Assembly (NCBI RefSeq): GCF_005796225.1
Contig: NZ_VAHO01000008.1
Location: 101,449-165,448 of the forward strand
Origin: Pseudarthrobacter sp. NamE5
Lineage (GTDB): Bacteria; Actinomycetota; Actinomycetes; Actinomycetales; Micrococcaceae
DNA: 64,000 bases
Direction: 5' to 3'
Part shown: in pieces, positions 44,145 through 55,629 of the stretch
Numbering within the stretch: the stretch's first letter is position 1
Layout of the letters: every line of letters begins with the position of its first letter
Made by a program: the position numbers and the translations under genes
Notes under the pieces: model-generated
Told to the model about the DNA's origin: nothing
Database searches by the model: none
Seen by the model: only the letters and a program-made list of their open reading frames with translations

Positions 44145-44619
44145 TGGAGGTTTCCTTGTTTTCTGGATCGTTGTAGATCTGAAGGCGCGCTTTGCTGAAA
44201 CCGTATAGTTCTGACGCTTGCCACAGCGCCACGGCCGTCACCGCGCCGGCGACGAACCAGCCTCCCTGCAGCCACTGCGGAGCACCCACGGCGAACAGGA
44301 CCACCGCGAAGCCGACGACCTTAATGAAGTAGGTTGCCACGAACATGCCGATGGCGCCGGAGGGATTGCTGCGGCCCACGAAGTGTCCTACCAGGAGGCT
44401 GATCCCGAAGAAGAGCATCACCAGCAGTCCGCCCGAGCTGCTGGACAGCGCACTGTCCAGGCCCTGCAGGAAAGAGGCAACCACGGCGAGGAGCAGCACC
44501 CCGGCAGCGGACGCTGTCGTGCTCAGCTTAAGGAGGTGCAGCCACAGGGAACGGGTAGGGCCGGAGGCGCCAACGTATCCATTGCCGGACGCGCGTCCGG
44601 ACTCGGCGTTGGAGGTCAT
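44137..44619 (-). CDS. ATP synthase protein I-like membrane protein
   Basis: 160 residues with four predicted transmembrane segments, starting with LHLLKLSTTASAAGVLLLAV and ending with GAVTAVALWQASELYGFSKA. The position at the head of the atp operon and the hydrophobic pattern fit AtpI, a chaperone-like factor for c-ring assembly. Sequence identity to the classical AtpI family is not evident by eye. It overlaps the AtpZ-like gene by 8 bp. Confidence 0.72.
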   Translation of the reverse strand: MTSNAESGRASGNGYVGASGPTRSLWLHLLKLSTTASAAGVLLLAVVASFLQGLDSALSSSSGGLLVMLFFGISLLVGHFVGRSNPSGAIGMFVATYFIKVVGFAVVLFAVGAPQWLQGGWFVAGAVTAVALWQASELYGFSKARLQIYNDPENKETSNA

Positions 44620-44666
44620 TCGATCCCAATCGTCACTAAGGGCAGGTCACCAGGAGGCTGGTGTGG

Positions 44667-44696
44667 AGGGGCAGTTTTGGCTGCCCCTAAATTCTA
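44667..44696 (-). promoter_or_regulatory. Candidate atp operon promoter element and hairpin
   Basis: On the minus strand TAGAAT (44691-44696) is a five-of-six match to the -10 consensus, 72 bp upstream of the first atp-region start codon. Its -35 is weak. Just downstream a hairpin, AGGGGCAG with CTGCCCCT around six bases (44667-44688), would lie in the leader. It could be a terminator for wecA, though no T-run follows. Confidence 0.3.
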
Positions 44697-44725
44697 CACG
44701 AGATAGAAATATTACCGCACAGACG

Positions 44726-45850
44726 TCACGCCGCGGTTTCGCCGGCTGTCTCGTCCCCCCGGCGGGCAAGGTACGGCCACGCGGTGATGAGTCCCATGAC
44801 CAAGGTGGCAAAGAGGTCCACAGAGAGCACGATCTGCCAGGGGAAGATGGCAAAGGCCAGTCCCCCAAAGGACAGGATCCCGGTCCAGAGGTACATAAGG
44901 ATGACGGCGGTGCGGTGCGAATAGCCGATGTCCAGCAGTTTGTGGTGCAGGTGGCCCCGGTCCGCAGACCAGGGCGAGCGGCCCCGGGCAGTGCGCCGGA
45001 CTACGGCAAGACCGAGGTCCAGCAGCGGAAGGAAAAGGACTGCGAAGGGAAGCAGGATGGGGATCACTGTGGAGATACCGTTGGCCCTGTCGTACAGGCC
45101 TGAGGTGATTTGACCCGTGGAGACAACGCCGGCAGAAGCCATCAGCAGCCCGATGAGCATCGCCCCCGAGTCGCCCATGAAGATTTTGGAGGGAAACCAG
45201 TTGTGCGGCAGGAACCCCAGGCAACTGCCCACCAGGACCGCGGTGATCAGGGTTGCGAGGTCGGAGTAATCCAGCAGGACAGCGTTGCGGTGCACCCAGT
45301 AAGCGGTAAAGAAAAACGCGGTTCCGCCGATGACGGCCACGCCTGCGGCAAGCCCGTCCAGGCCGTCAATGAAGTTGAACGCATTCATTGTGGTGACGAT
45401 CAGCCCGGCCGTCAGCAGGACCCGGACCGTCTCATTCTCAAGATAAATGGGTTCCGGCACCCACGGCACGATGGTCATCTGCACACCCCAGATGGCAACA
45501 GTAAGGCCGGCAACGCTTTGGCCGATCAGTTTCACCCACCAGCGGATGTCCAGCAGGTCATCGGCAACACCCACCAGGACGATGATGGCAGCGCCGGCCA
45601 GGACGCCCCAGGGTGAGAAGTTGTTTCGGTAGATGTCCTTCACGAAGAATGATTGGCTGGCGACGATCAGCGCCACCATCACGCCAAGGAAGATCGCCAC
45701 TCCGCCGAGCCTGGACACGGGAATGGAGTGCATATCGCGGCTGCGGATGGGCAAATGGAGTTCGAGCCGGTGGCCGACGATGCGCGCGCCCCAGGTGGCT
45801 GCATAGGACACGACGGCGGCCGTCAGCCCCATCAGCAGGTACATGATCAT
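44726..45850 (-). CDS. wecA: Undecaprenyl-phosphate GlcNAc-1-phosphate transferase (WecA/TagO-like)
   Basis: Starts lipid-linked cell-wall glycopolymer synthesis by loading a sugar phosphate on undecaprenyl phosphate. 374 residues with about ten transmembrane segments. Catalytic signatures are VGVADDLLDIRWW, NAFNFIDGLDGLAAGV and RGHLHHKLLDIGYSHRTAV. Its position beside the atp operon matches M. tuberculosis rfe (Rv1302). It starts MIMYLLMGL; no strong Shine-Dalgarno was identified. Confidence 0.93.
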   Translation of the reverse strand: MIMYLLMGLTAAVVSYAATWGARIVGHRLELHLPIRSRDMHSIPVSRLGGVAIFLGVMVALIVASQSFFVKDIYRNNFSPWGVLAGAAIIVLVGVADDLLDIRWWVKLIGQSVAGLTVAIWGVQMTIVPWVPEPIYLENETVRVLLTAGLIVTTMNAFNFIDGLDGLAAGVAVIGGTAFFFTAYWVHRNAVLLDYSDLATLITAVLVGSCLGFLPHNWFPSKIFMGDSGAMLIGLLMASAGVVSTGQITSGLYDRANGISTVIPILLPFAVLFLPLLDLGLAVVRRTARGRSPWSADRGHLHHKLLDIGYSHRTAVILMYLWTGILSFGGLAFAIFPWQIVLSVDLFATLVMGLITAWPYLARRGDETAGETAA

Positions 45851-46122
45851 GGGGCGGAGGCCGTTTCGGGGGTAAGGCCAAAGCCCTGAAACCGCTTTTG
45901 CAGTTGGTCCTTCGCCGATGGGCTCACTGGCCGGGAATCTGTTCTTCGATAAATGAAACTTCTCCGTCGCCGGGCGCGCAGCAGGCAGTACTGGGTGCCT
46001 TACAGGGCTGTATTACAGTGGACTCTAGTCAAAGATACTAGCGCCAACAGCTACATGGCTTCGCGCCACACTGGCGCAGTGAGAGCGGGGAAATCCCTGT
46101 CAGCCATGCTGAAAGGACCCCC

Positions 46123-47019
46123 ATGAACCCCCGCATAGCAGTGGCCGCCGTGACCTTCGACCGGCCGAAGGAACTGTCTGTCCTGCTCGATTCCATCAAC
46201 GCCCAGACGGCAGAAGTGGACACCATCTGCCTGGTTGACAGCGGTACAACGCCCGCCGCCGGTGTGGCCGCACAACATCCAAACGTCGATTACATCCGCT
46301 CTGAAGCGAACCTCGGCGGCGCCGGCGGCTTTGCGCTGGCTGCGCTGAAGGCAATTGCCAGCGGTGCCAGATGGATTTGGATGATGGACGACGACGCCGA
46401 GCCGGCCGATCCGGAATGCCTCGCCACGCTGCTGCGGGAGGCTGAAGCCCGCGACCTGGAGGCGGTGGTTCCGCTGGTCACCGCGCCCGGGCAGCCTGAC
46501 CGGCTTTCTTTCTTCTTTCGGCTCGACCGCAGGGTCACGCACGATCGTGCAGAAGTTGAAAAGCTGGGCTTCCTTCCCAACGACGGGCATTTCTTCAACG
46601 GAGCGTTGATCCGCTCCGATGTCTTCTTCAAGGTGGGCCTGCCGGATATGCGGCTTTTCATCCGCGGCGACGAAGTGGACTTCACCATCCGGCTGCGCAA
46701 GGCGGGGATCAGGTTCGGCACGGTGACTACCACCGCCATTACCCACCCCCATGCATTCTCCGAGACGCAGCACGTCTTCGGCGCGGGCTGGCACGTCATA
46801 GTCCCGGAATCGGCGTTCAAGCGGTACTACTACTACCGGAACCGCGGCTACCTCATCCGCAGGTACTTCCGCATGAAGTCGCTGGTGGCAGATGTAGGCG
46901 GCTACGTGGGCTATTTCGCGCAGCGACGGGACCTCGGTGGCTTCCTGGACTGGGCCCGGTCCTTCACCACAGGGCTCCGCGGCAAGGGATTTGCGCCCCT
47001 GGAGGACCAGAAGTTCTAG
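46123..47019 (+). CDS. Family 2 glycosyltransferase (rhamnosyl/galactofuranosyl-like)
   Basis: 298 residues, a cytoplasmic GT-A enzyme. It has the nucleotide-sugar fold start IAVAAVTFDRPKELSVLL, a DDD motif (WIWMMDDDAEPADP), and later FIRGDEVDFTIRLRKAGIRF with the GDE/D acceptor motif. The C-terminal RYYYYRNRGYLIRRYF is typical of GlfT1/rhamnan-type enzymes. It is probably involved in cell-wall polymer assembly, as wecA is divergent from it across 272 bp. Confidence 0.88.
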   Translation: MNPRIAVAAVTFDRPKELSVLLDSINAQTAEVDTICLVDSGTTPAAGVAAQHPNVDYIRSEANLGGAGGFALAALKAIASGARWIWMMDDDAEPADPECLATLLREAEARDLEAVVPLVTAPGQPDRLSFFFRLDRRVTHDRAEVEKLGFLPNDGHFFNGALIRSDVFFKVGLPDMRLFIRGDEVDFTIRLRKAGIRFGTVTTTAITHPHAFSETQHVFGAGWHVIVPESAFKRYYYYRNRGYLIRRYFRMKSLVADVGGYVGYFAQRRDLGGFLDWARSFTTGLRGKGFAPLEDQKF

Positions 47020-47101
47020 GTTTGGGCGTGCCGTTCCGCGGTTCAGTCCCGGGCACAGCCTTCAGCGCCTGAAGTTCCGGCGCGCTTCTGCCCTGAAGCT
47101 C

Positions 47102-47875
47102 CTAGCGCCTGCGCCCGGACAGTTGCCGCATAACCCATCGTGATGCCAGAAGCCACAGCAGGACCCAGGGTTCCCCGAGCACGCGGTAGGCAACCCGGCG
47201 CGGATGAAGCAGCAGGCGCCAGGCCCATTCAAGACCCAGCCTGCCCAACCAACGCGGCGCGAGCTTCTGGAAACCGGCCAGCTGTTCGATGGCCCCACCC
47301 ACGGCGCAATAGACGGCGGGAGGAAAATCGTCAAGGCGCCGCTGCAGCACCTTTTCCTGGAGCGGCATCCCAAGTCCGAGCAGCACCAGTTGCGGCTGCT
47401 CCACGTGCAGCCATTCCAAGGCCTTGGACTCAAGATCCTCGTTCCAGCCCTCGCCGGGAAATCCGGTAACCCGGGCGCCCGGAACCAGCGACTGGAGCCT
47501 CCTGACAGCTTCGGCGTTTGCCGCCGCTCCGGCCCCGAGTACGGCTATGCGTTCAAGTCCCTCCACCTGGTCCAGCGCCGGAAGCCAGTCCGTGGAGCCC
47601 AGCCGGTAATCCATGACGGGGCCTTCGGCTTTCCCGGTCTTCCCCCAGAGCCAAAGCACGGGAGCGCCGTCCAGCAGGACCACGTCACTCTGCTGATACA
47701 GGGTACGGAAGCCCTCATCGGACAGCGTGAGCGTCACGCTGTGCAGGTTGTGGCCCAGAACCGTGCGCTTGGAGCCCTCCCGGATGTAGCGGCTGAGTTC
47801 GTCCACCAGCTCCGGGACCCGCAGCGGGGTTGCCTCAACCTCAAGCAACGGAATCCGCTGGCGGTCCAGCGCCAT
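47102..47875 (-). CDS. WecG/TagA/CpsF family glycosyltransferase (GT26)
   Basis: 257 residues. Family segments are LGHNLHSVTLTLSDEGF, VVLLDGAPVLWLWGK, FPGEGWNEDLESKALEWL and LVLLGLGMPLQEKVLQ. These enzymes add the second sugar (often ManNAc or ManNAcA) to undecaprenyl-PP-GlcNAc, so it is a natural partner of the WecA-type gene at 44726. It overlaps the threonylcarbamoyl-AMP synthase stop by one base (TGATG). Confidence 0.9.
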   Translation of the reverse strand: MALDRQRIPLLEVEATPLRVPELVDELSRYIREGSKRTVLGHNLHSVTLTLSDEGFRTLYQQSDVVLLDGAPVLWLWGKTGKAEGPVMDYRLGSTDWLPALDQVEGLERIAVLGAGAAANAEAVRRLQSLVPGARVTGFPGEGWNEDLESKALEWLHVEQPQLVLLGLGMPLQEKVLQRRLDDFPPAVYCAVGGAIEQLAGFQKLAPRWLGRLGLEWAWRLLLHPRRVAYRVLGEPWVLLWLLASRWVMRQLSGRRR

Positions 47876-48846
47876 CAAGATCCGGTGTCCCGAGCCGGGG
47901 CTGCAGAGGCTGAAGGTCCCACAGCCGAGGAACCCGAAGCCGACGGCTGGACCTCGTCCGCCGTGGACCCGGATCCTTCGGCCCTGGATTCAGCCGGGTT
48001 GGGTTCTGCCGGGCCGGAGTGGGCCGGGTTGGCACCAGTGGGCGATTTTGCAGCAGGCGTACCCCCGGCTGGTTCTCCTTCGGCAGCCGGAGCTGCTTCC
48101 ACCGGTCCCGGTTCAGCAGCCGGCTCCTTCACCAGCTCTGCTTCCGCGGGTTCCTCTTCCGACGGTTCCTCTTCGGCCATGGGAATCTCACCGAGGCCCA
48201 GGACGCCGGGCACATGCTCACGGAGCTGGTCCAAACTGACAGCCCCGTTCCGGACAACACGCAGGCGCGGACCCGTGGCGTCAACGATCGTGGAGGGTAC
48301 ACCGGCATCGCCTTCGACTGGCCGGGGACCGCCCTCCAGGTACACCTCAACGGAGTCGGCGAGCTGTTCCCGCGCAGCTGCGGCGGTTTGTCCGGGGGCT
48401 TGGCCGGTACGGTTCGCGGAGGAAACTGCCAGCGGGCCGGTGAGGGTCAGCAGCTCCAGGGCAATCTCGTCGTCCGGCATGCGGAGGGCCACTGTCCCCT
48501 TGGTTTCACCAAGGTCCCAGTCGAGTGACGGCTGGGCGTGCAGGATCAGGGTCAGGCCGCCCGGCCAGAACGCTTCGGCCAACTTGCGGGCCTCAGCGGA
48601 GACCTCCGTGGCGAGCCCGTCCAAGGCATTGATGCGCGGAATCAGCACGGGCGGCGGCATGGTCCGGCTGCGCCCCTTGGACACCAGCAGCATGGTCACT
48701 GCCTGCGGCGAGAACGCATCGGCGGCAATCCCGTAAACAGTGTCCGTGGGAAACACCACGCATTTTTTCTCGCTGATGGCACGCTGGGCGTGCTCAAGTC
48801 CCTTGGCGCGCTCATCGTCGCTGCTGCAGTTATAGGTTGTGGTCAC
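47875..48846 (-). CDS. L-threonylcarbamoyladenylate synthase with disordered tail
   Basis: Makes threonylcarbamoyl-AMP for t6A37 of ANN-decoding tRNAs (TsaC/Sua5/YrdC family). The ~210-residue YrdC domain has CVVFPTDTVYGIAADAFS, SKGRSRTMPPPVLI, GPLAVSSANRTGQ and STIVDATGPRLRVVRNG. The C-terminal ~110 residues are a low-complexity Glu/Pro/Ala/Ser-rich region, not a Sua5 domain. It is coupled to the GT26 gene by one base. Confidence 0.92.
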   Translation of the reverse strand: MTTTYNCSSDDERAKGLEHAQRAISEKKCVVFPTDTVYGIAADAFSPQAVTMLLVSKGRSRTMPPPVLIPRINALDGLATEVSAEARKLAEAFWPGGLTLILHAQPSLDWDLGETKGTVALRMPDDEIALELLTLTGPLAVSSANRTGQAPGQTAAAAREQLADSVEVYLEGGPRPVEGDAGVPSTIVDATGPRLRVVRNGAVSLDQLREHVPGVLGLGEIPMAEEEPSEEEPAEAELVKEPAAEPGPVEAAPAAEGEPAGGTPAAKSPTGANPAHSGPAEPNPAESRAEGSGSTADEVQPSASGSSAVGPSASAAPARDTGS

Positions 48847-48858
48847 TCGCCTATTCTT

Positions 48859-49731
48859 TCATTCCGAATGGTCCGGGTCTGCGAGCAGGGCGCTGGTGGC
48901 GCGCTCCTTGCCGTTCAGGTCCAGATGAGTGCTGACGGCAGTCCAGTTTCCTGTCCTTGCCAGCATGGCCGCGATCCAGCCTGCCTGGACTTCTGCGTGT
49001 TCTATCACGAAGTACCCGCCGGGGCGCAGAAGCCGGCCAGCTGAGGCAGCTGCCGCCGTCGGAAGTTCCATGCCGTCCGCTCCCCCGCCGTACAAAGCCT
49101 CCGGCGGATCATGCAGCGCCACCTCCGGTTCGTTCGGGATGGCTTCGGCCGGTATGTACGGCGGATTAGACACCACGACGTCGAAGGTTCCGTTCAGCTC
49201 CGGTAATGCGTTCCGCAGGTCCCCCAGCACGAGCCTGACGCCCAGTGGTGCCAGGTTCTTCGCCGCCCAGGCGTGGGCGAAGGCGCTGTATTCGACCGCA
49301 TGCACCTCTGCACCCGGTACTTCATGGGCTATTGACCCCGCGATCGCACCTGAACCCGTTCCCAAATCGACAATCCGGGGGTGCGGCATGCCCTTCACGT
49401 GGTCGATCACCAGTTGCACCACGGATTCGGTTTCAGGACGGGGAATGAAGACGCCTGGCCCAACCGCCAGTTGGAGGTAGCGGAAATGCGCCACCCCGGT
49501 GATGTGCTGCAGGGGCACGCGGCCGGCGCGTTCAGCCACCAGGTCCGCGTAGCCGTCGGGCGCAGGCGAGTCCCCCAGCATCATGGCCCTGAGGCGGCCC
49601 AGCCCGACGTTCAGGAGATGGTCGGCCAGCAACTCGGCGTCCACCCGGGGGCTTGGAACACCGGCGTCCCGGAGGATGGCAGTGGCCTGGGTGACGGCGT
49701 CCGCAAGCGACTGGCCTGGCTCGAGTGTCAT
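48859..49731 (-). CDS. prmC: Release factor glutamine methyltransferase
   Basis: Methylates the Gln of the GGQ motif in release factors. 290 residues: an N-terminal helical domain, then the SAM-binding motif RIVDLGTGSGAIAGSIA and the NPPY active site VVSNPPYIPAEAIPNEPEVA. It follows prfA by 12 bp, the usual prfA-prmC order, and precedes the TsaC/Sua5-type gene by 12 bp. Confidence 0.95.
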   Translation of the reverse strand: MTLEPGQSLADAVTQATAILRDAGVPSPRVDAELLADHLLNVGLGRLRAMMLGDSPAPDGYADLVAERAGRVPLQHITGVAHFRYLQLAVGPGVFIPRPETESVVQLVIDHVKGMPHPRIVDLGTGSGAIAGSIAHEVPGAEVHAVEYSAFAHAWAAKNLAPLGVRLVLGDLRNALPELNGTFDVVVSNPPYIPAEAIPNEPEVALHDPPEALYGGGADGMELPTAAAASAGRLLRPGGYFVIEHAEVQAGWIAAMLARTGNWTAVSTHLDLNGKERATSALLADPDHSE

Positions 49732-49743
49732 ACCGGGAAAGGG

Positions 49744-50817
49744 CTAGTCTCCGAGGGCGTCCAGGCGTGCCTGTTCGTCCATTTCAATGGCAGACTGGAT
49801 CACCGGCTCCAGGTCGCCGTTCATCACCTGGTCCAGGTTGTAGGCCTTATAGCCCGTACGGTGATCCGCAATGCGGTTTTCGGGGTAGTTGTAGGTGCGG
49901 ATCCGCTCAGAGCGGTCCATGGTGCGGATCTGCGACTTCCGCTGGGCCGAGTTCTCGGCGTCGATCTGCTCCTGCTGGTGTGCCAGGATGCGGGCGCGAA
50001 GCACGCGCATGCCCGCTTCACGGTTCTGCAGCTGGGACTTCTCGTTCTGCATGGCCACCACGATTCCCGTGGGAAGGTGGGTGATTCGCACTGCAGAGTC
50101 GGTGGTGTTCACTGACTGGCCACCGGGACCCGACGAACGGTAAACGTCGATCTTGAGGTCGTTCTGGTTGATCTCCAGCTCTTCGGGCTCGTCCACTTCG
50201 GGCAGGACCAGCACGCCGGCGGCGGAGGTGTGAATGCGGCCCTGCGACTCCGTGACGGGAACGCGCTGCACCCGGTGCACGCCGCCTTCGAACTTGAGCC
50301 GCGCGTACACGCCCTCGGCGGGGTCGTTGGAGTTGCCCTTGACGGCCACCTGGACGTCCTTGTAACCACCGAGGTCGGATTCGGTGGCAGAGATGATTTC
50401 GGTCTTCCAGCCGCGGGACTCGGCATAACGGGTGTACATCCGCAGGAGGTCGCCGGCAAACAGGGCGGCCTCGTCGCCCCCTTCACCGCCCTTGACCTCG
50501 AGGATCACGTTTCGTGCATCGTCCGGGTCGCGTGGAATCAGCAGGCGGCGCAGTTTGGCGGCAGCCTGTTCCAGCGAAGCCTCCAGCTCAGGAACCTCGG
50601 CAGCGAACTCAGGATCCTCTGCAGCCATCTCCTTGGCAGCGGCAAGATCGTCCCGCAGCCCCTCCCACCGGTGGTAGGCCTCGACGATGCCATTGAGCTG
50701 AGCCGACCGCCGCCCCAGCTTCCGGGCGAGCCGCTGGTCAGCATAAACAGCAGGATCCCCCAGCTGCGCCTGGATAGCGTCATGCTCATCAAGCAGGCCC
50801 TGTACGGACTCAAACAT
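49744..50817 (-). CDS. prfA: Peptide chain release factor 1
   Basis: Terminates translation at UAA and UAG. 357 residues. The stop-codon-recognition tripeptide is PVT ([19 protein letters not shown]), diagnostic of RF1 rather than RF2. The GGQ motif is [17 protein letters not shown]. The start [16 protein letters not shown] is chosen over an upstream frame that runs into the inverted-repeat region. Confidence 0.97.
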   Translation of the reverse strand: MFESVQGLLDEHDAIQAQLGDPAVYADQRLARKLGRRSAQLNGIVEAYHRWEGLRDDLAAAKEMAAEDPEFAAEVPELEASLEQAAAKLRRLLIPRDPDDARNVILEVKGGEGGDEAALFAGDLLRMYTRYAESRGWKTEIISATESDLGGYKDVQVAVKGNSNDPAEGVYARLKFEGGVHRVQRVPVTESQGRIHTSAAGVLVLPEVDEPEELEINQNDLKIDVYRSSGPGGQSVNTTDSAVRITHLPTGIVVAMQNEKSQLQNREAGMRVLRARILAHQQEQIDAENSAQRKSQIRTMDRSERIRTYNYPENRIADHRTGYKAYNLDQVMNGDLEPVIQSAIEMDEQARLDALGD

Positions 50818-50941
50818 TCTTAAAACCTCTTTCGACTTGTACAAGTCTAGTGATGCACGCAGCGGCAGGTGACGCCCGGCCGTCGTCGCATATTTTGCTG
50901 GCCGGGGAGCGGCGCACGGCGAAGGTGACGGAAAACGGAGC

Positions 50942-51056
50942 GAGCCGCTGATCCTGCTGCCCCGGGAGTGGCATCGGCCTGCCGAAGCCGGGTGGCTTGG
51001 GATCGTAAATCGCAAGCCACCCGGTGTAGGGGCGGGGGCAGCAGAATCAGCGGCTC
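50942..51056. repeat. Nested inverted repeat between prfA and rho
   Basis: Outer arms of 22 bp lie at 50942-50963 (GAGCCGCTGATCCTGCTGCC...) and 51035-51056, matching at 21 of 22 positions. Inside, CCGGGTGGCTTG (50988-50999) and CAAGCCACCCGG (51013-51024) form a second perfect 12-bp stem. The 115-bp cruciform ends 9 bp before the rho stop codon. It occupies the position of rpmE in related genomes. It may be a rho terminator or a miniature mobile palindromic repeat. Confidence 0.85.
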
Positions 51057-51065
51057 ACGGAGCAG

Positions 51066-53252
<2,187 letters not shown>

Positions 53253-53492
53253 GAAGGATCCTTCCCCCTCGACGGCGTCCAGGCGAGGAGCTGGACGCGA
53301 TGATTTGATCTGGGCTGCAGTTCAGATCTGCAGCCGGATTTTCGGCCTTGCCGGTTGGATATCGGCCAGCAGGGCCGGATACTGATTCACCTTTCGCTCC
53401 GCCCGTGGCGGGACGCTGGGCTGACGCTTGAGGGGCAGCGAACACTGCAGATTCCTGCGACAGACCAAGCAGGCGGCACCGGAATAGATTGC

Positions 53493-53537
53493 GCAGTAGG
53501 AGATCAAATCGCAACTAGGTGCAGTAGCAGATCAGAT
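53493..53537. repeat. Short direct repeat in the rho leader region
   Basis: GCAGTAGGAGATCAAAT (53493-53509) and GCAGTAGCAGATCAGAT (53521-53537) match at 15 of 17 positions with a 28-bp period. They lie in the 293-bp gap between rho and thrB, which otherwise shows no gene. They could be a regulator binding pair for rho or a chance duplication. Confidence 0.4.
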
Positions 53538-53545
53538 AGGCGGAA

Positions 53546-54520
53546 TTACCGCCGGTGCACCTCCACCTTAGCACCTTCAACGTCCACTGCGAGCTTCAGT
53601 ACGCGCCAGCCGATATCCGGCGTGTTGGCTTCAACAAACTGCTCTATGAAGCGGACCGCGGCAGCTGCTTCATCTTCTCCGTTTGCCAGGACCAGTACGG
53701 TGGGTCCGGCGCCGGAAACGACGGCGGCGTATCCGCCCGTGCGCAGTGCCGCTATCAGCGCGGCGCTGGGCCGCATTGCCTCTGCCCGGTAGCTCTGGTG
53801 CAGGTAATCCTCGGTGCCTGCCAGCAGGAACTCGGGCTTGTGGGTCAGTGCATGGATCAGCAGTGCGGCCCGGCCGGCGTTCATTGCGGCAGCGTGGTGG
53901 CCCACCGATGCCGGCAGCAGCGCGCGGGCCGCCTCGGTGGACAGCTCGTAATCGGGAACCGCCACAATGGGGATCACGGATCCGGCCACCGTGGCACTGG
54001 TGCTGCTGTACCGGTCACTGTCCTGCCAGGACAGCGCCAATCCGCCGAAAATGGCAGGAGCGACGTTGTCCGGATGTCCCTCCAGTTCGCTGGTGAGCTG
54101 AAGGATCCAGTCCTGTCCCCTGCGGCTCTCCGCGGGAACCATGGCGTTGGCTGCCGAGACCGCTGCCACCACCGCGGAGGCGGACGAACCGAGGCCCCTG
54201 CCGTGGGGATTGATGTTGTCGGCGGTCACCTTCAGGCCGCCGTGGCGGAACCCCAAACGTTCAAACGCCGCTTCCATGGCGCGGATGACCAGGTGGCTGG
54301 CATCCCGTGGGAGTGTTTCAGCGCCTTCACCGCGCAGGTCGAACAGCAGTTCGTCCGTTTCGAGGCTCTCCACTGTCAGCGTGTCATGGAGCGCCAGGGC
54401 CAGGCCCAGGCTGTCGTAGCCTGGGCCAAGGTTGGCCGAGGTGGCCGGCACGCGGACTGTGACAGTCTGGCCGGCCTCGATCAGTTGCAGTCCAACGGCG
54501 GTCTGCGAGGTGGTGTCCAA
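53546..54520 (-). CDS. thrB: Homoserine kinase
   Basis: Phosphorylates homoserine in threonine synthesis. 324 residues, GHMP kinase family. Family motifs are VTVRVPATSANLGPGYDSLG, PHGRGLGSSASAVVAAVSAA, and a late GAGPTVLVLANG. The preceding in-frame Val is GTA, so it cannot start; the TTG at 54518-54520 (LDTTSQTAV), two bases after thrC stops, is the best start, with GGAAGC upstream. TTG and coupling to thrC may keep its expression low. Confidence 0.93.
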   Translation of the reverse strand: MDTTSQTAVGLQLIEAGQTVTVRVPATSANLGPGYDSLGLALALHDTLTVESLETDELLFDLRGEGAETLPRDASHLVIRAMEAAFERLGFRHGGLKVTADNINPHGRGLGSSASAVVAAVSAANAMVPAESRRGQDWILQLTSELEGHPDNVAPAIFGGLALSWQDSDRYSSTSATVAGSVIPIVAVPDYELSTEAARALLPASVGHHAAAMNAGRAALLIHALTHKPEFLLAGTEDYLHQSYRAEAMRPSAALIAALRTGGYAAVVSGAGPTVLVLANGEDEAAAAVRFIEQFVEANTPDIGWRVLKLAVDVEGAKVEVHRR

Positions 54521-54522
54521 GG

Positions 54523-55629
54523 CTACTTTGCTTCCAGTCCCAGTTCGGCAGCAACGGTGACGACGTCGTTGGGTACCTTGACCGGCTGCACGTCGCTGCC
54601 GTCCTCGGTGCGCAGGGCCCACTGGGGATCCTTGAGTCCGTGCCCGGTGACGGTGATGACAATCGTCTTGCCGGAGGGGACCTCGCCCGCGGCATGCTTC
54701 TTCAGCAGCCCCGCCACGCCGGCGGCCGAACCCGGCTCCACGAACACACCTTCACGGGAAGAGAGCCAGCGGTGGGCGTTGAGGATTTCCTCGTCGGTCA
54801 CGGCATCGATGAGTCCGCCGGATTCGTCGCGGGCACCGATGGCACCGTCCCAGGAGGCCGGGTTGCCGATCCGGATGGCGGTGGCGATGGTGTCCGGCTC
54901 CGTGATCGGGTGGCCGGCAACGAACGGTGCTGCACCGGCGGCCTGGAAGCCCCACATGGCAGGTGTCTTGGTGGCCACCGGGGCAAGGGTGCCGGCGGTC
55001 TCGGACTCAAACGGAGCGGAGTACTCCTTGTAGCCCTTCCAGTACGCGGTGATGTTGCCGGCATTACCGACGGGCAGGACGTGGATGTCCGGTGCATCAC
55101 CCAGTGCGTCGACGATCTCGAAGGCGCCGGTCTTCTGGCCCTGGATGCGCGCCGGATTGACGGAGTTGACCAGGAACACCGGGTAGGACTCCCCCAGCTT
55201 CCGGGCGATGTCCAGGCAGTTGTCGAAGTTGCCGTCGACCTGGAGCAGGGTGGCGCCGTGGGCGATGGCCTGGCTGAGCTTGCCCATGGAGATCTTGCCC
55301 TCCGGCACCAGGACAGCGCACTTCAGGCCGGCGGCCGTGGCGTAGGCGGCAGCGGAGGCCGAGGTGTTGCCGGTGGAGGCGCACACGACGGCCTGGGCAC
55401 CGGAGGCGACGGCGGCGGTCATGGCCATGGTCATGCCGCGGTCCTTGAAGGAACCGGTGGGGTTCATGCCCTCCACCTTCAGGTACACCTCGGAACCTGT
55501 CAGCTCGGAGAGCTTCTGCGCGTGCACGAGCGGGGTGCCGCCCTCACCGAGGGTGATGACCCGCGTGGACTCCGTCACGGGCAGACGGTCAGCATATTCG
55601 CGGATGACGCCGCGCCATTGGTGAGCCAC
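54523..55629 (-). CDS. thrC: Threonine synthase
   Basis: A PLP enzyme converting O-phosphohomoserine to threonine. 368 residues. The cofactor lysine is in [15 protein letters not shown], with [17 protein letters not shown] following and the phosphate-binding loop [14 protein letters not shown]. The GTG start directly follows the hom stop (TAAGTG) and has GAAGGAG upstream. It sits within hom-thrC-thrB. Confidence 0.97.
   Translation of the reverse strand: MAHQWRGVIREYADRLPVTESTRVITLGEGGTPLVHAQKLSELTGSEVYLKVEGMNPTGSFKDRGMTMAMTAAVASGAQAVVCASTGNTSASAAAYATAAGLKCAVLVPEGKISMGKLSQAIAHGATLLQVDGNFDNCLDIARKLGESYPVFLVNSVNPARIQGQKTGAFEIVDALGDAPDIHVLPVGNAGNITAYWKGYKEYSAPFESETAGTLAPVATKTPAMWGFQAAGAAPFVAGHPITEPDTIATAIRIGNPASWDGAIGARDESGGLIDAVTDEEILNAHRWLSSREGVFVEPGSAAGVAGLLKKHAAGEVPSGKTIVITVTGHGLKDPQWALRTEDGSDVQPVKVPNDVVTVAAELGLEAK

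Noticed and set aside
46010..46040. Possible promoter (TTGACT on the minus strand) between wecA and the GT2 gene
   Set aside because: The nearest -10-like sequence, TAATAC, is 11 bp away, too close for a sigma-70-type promoter.
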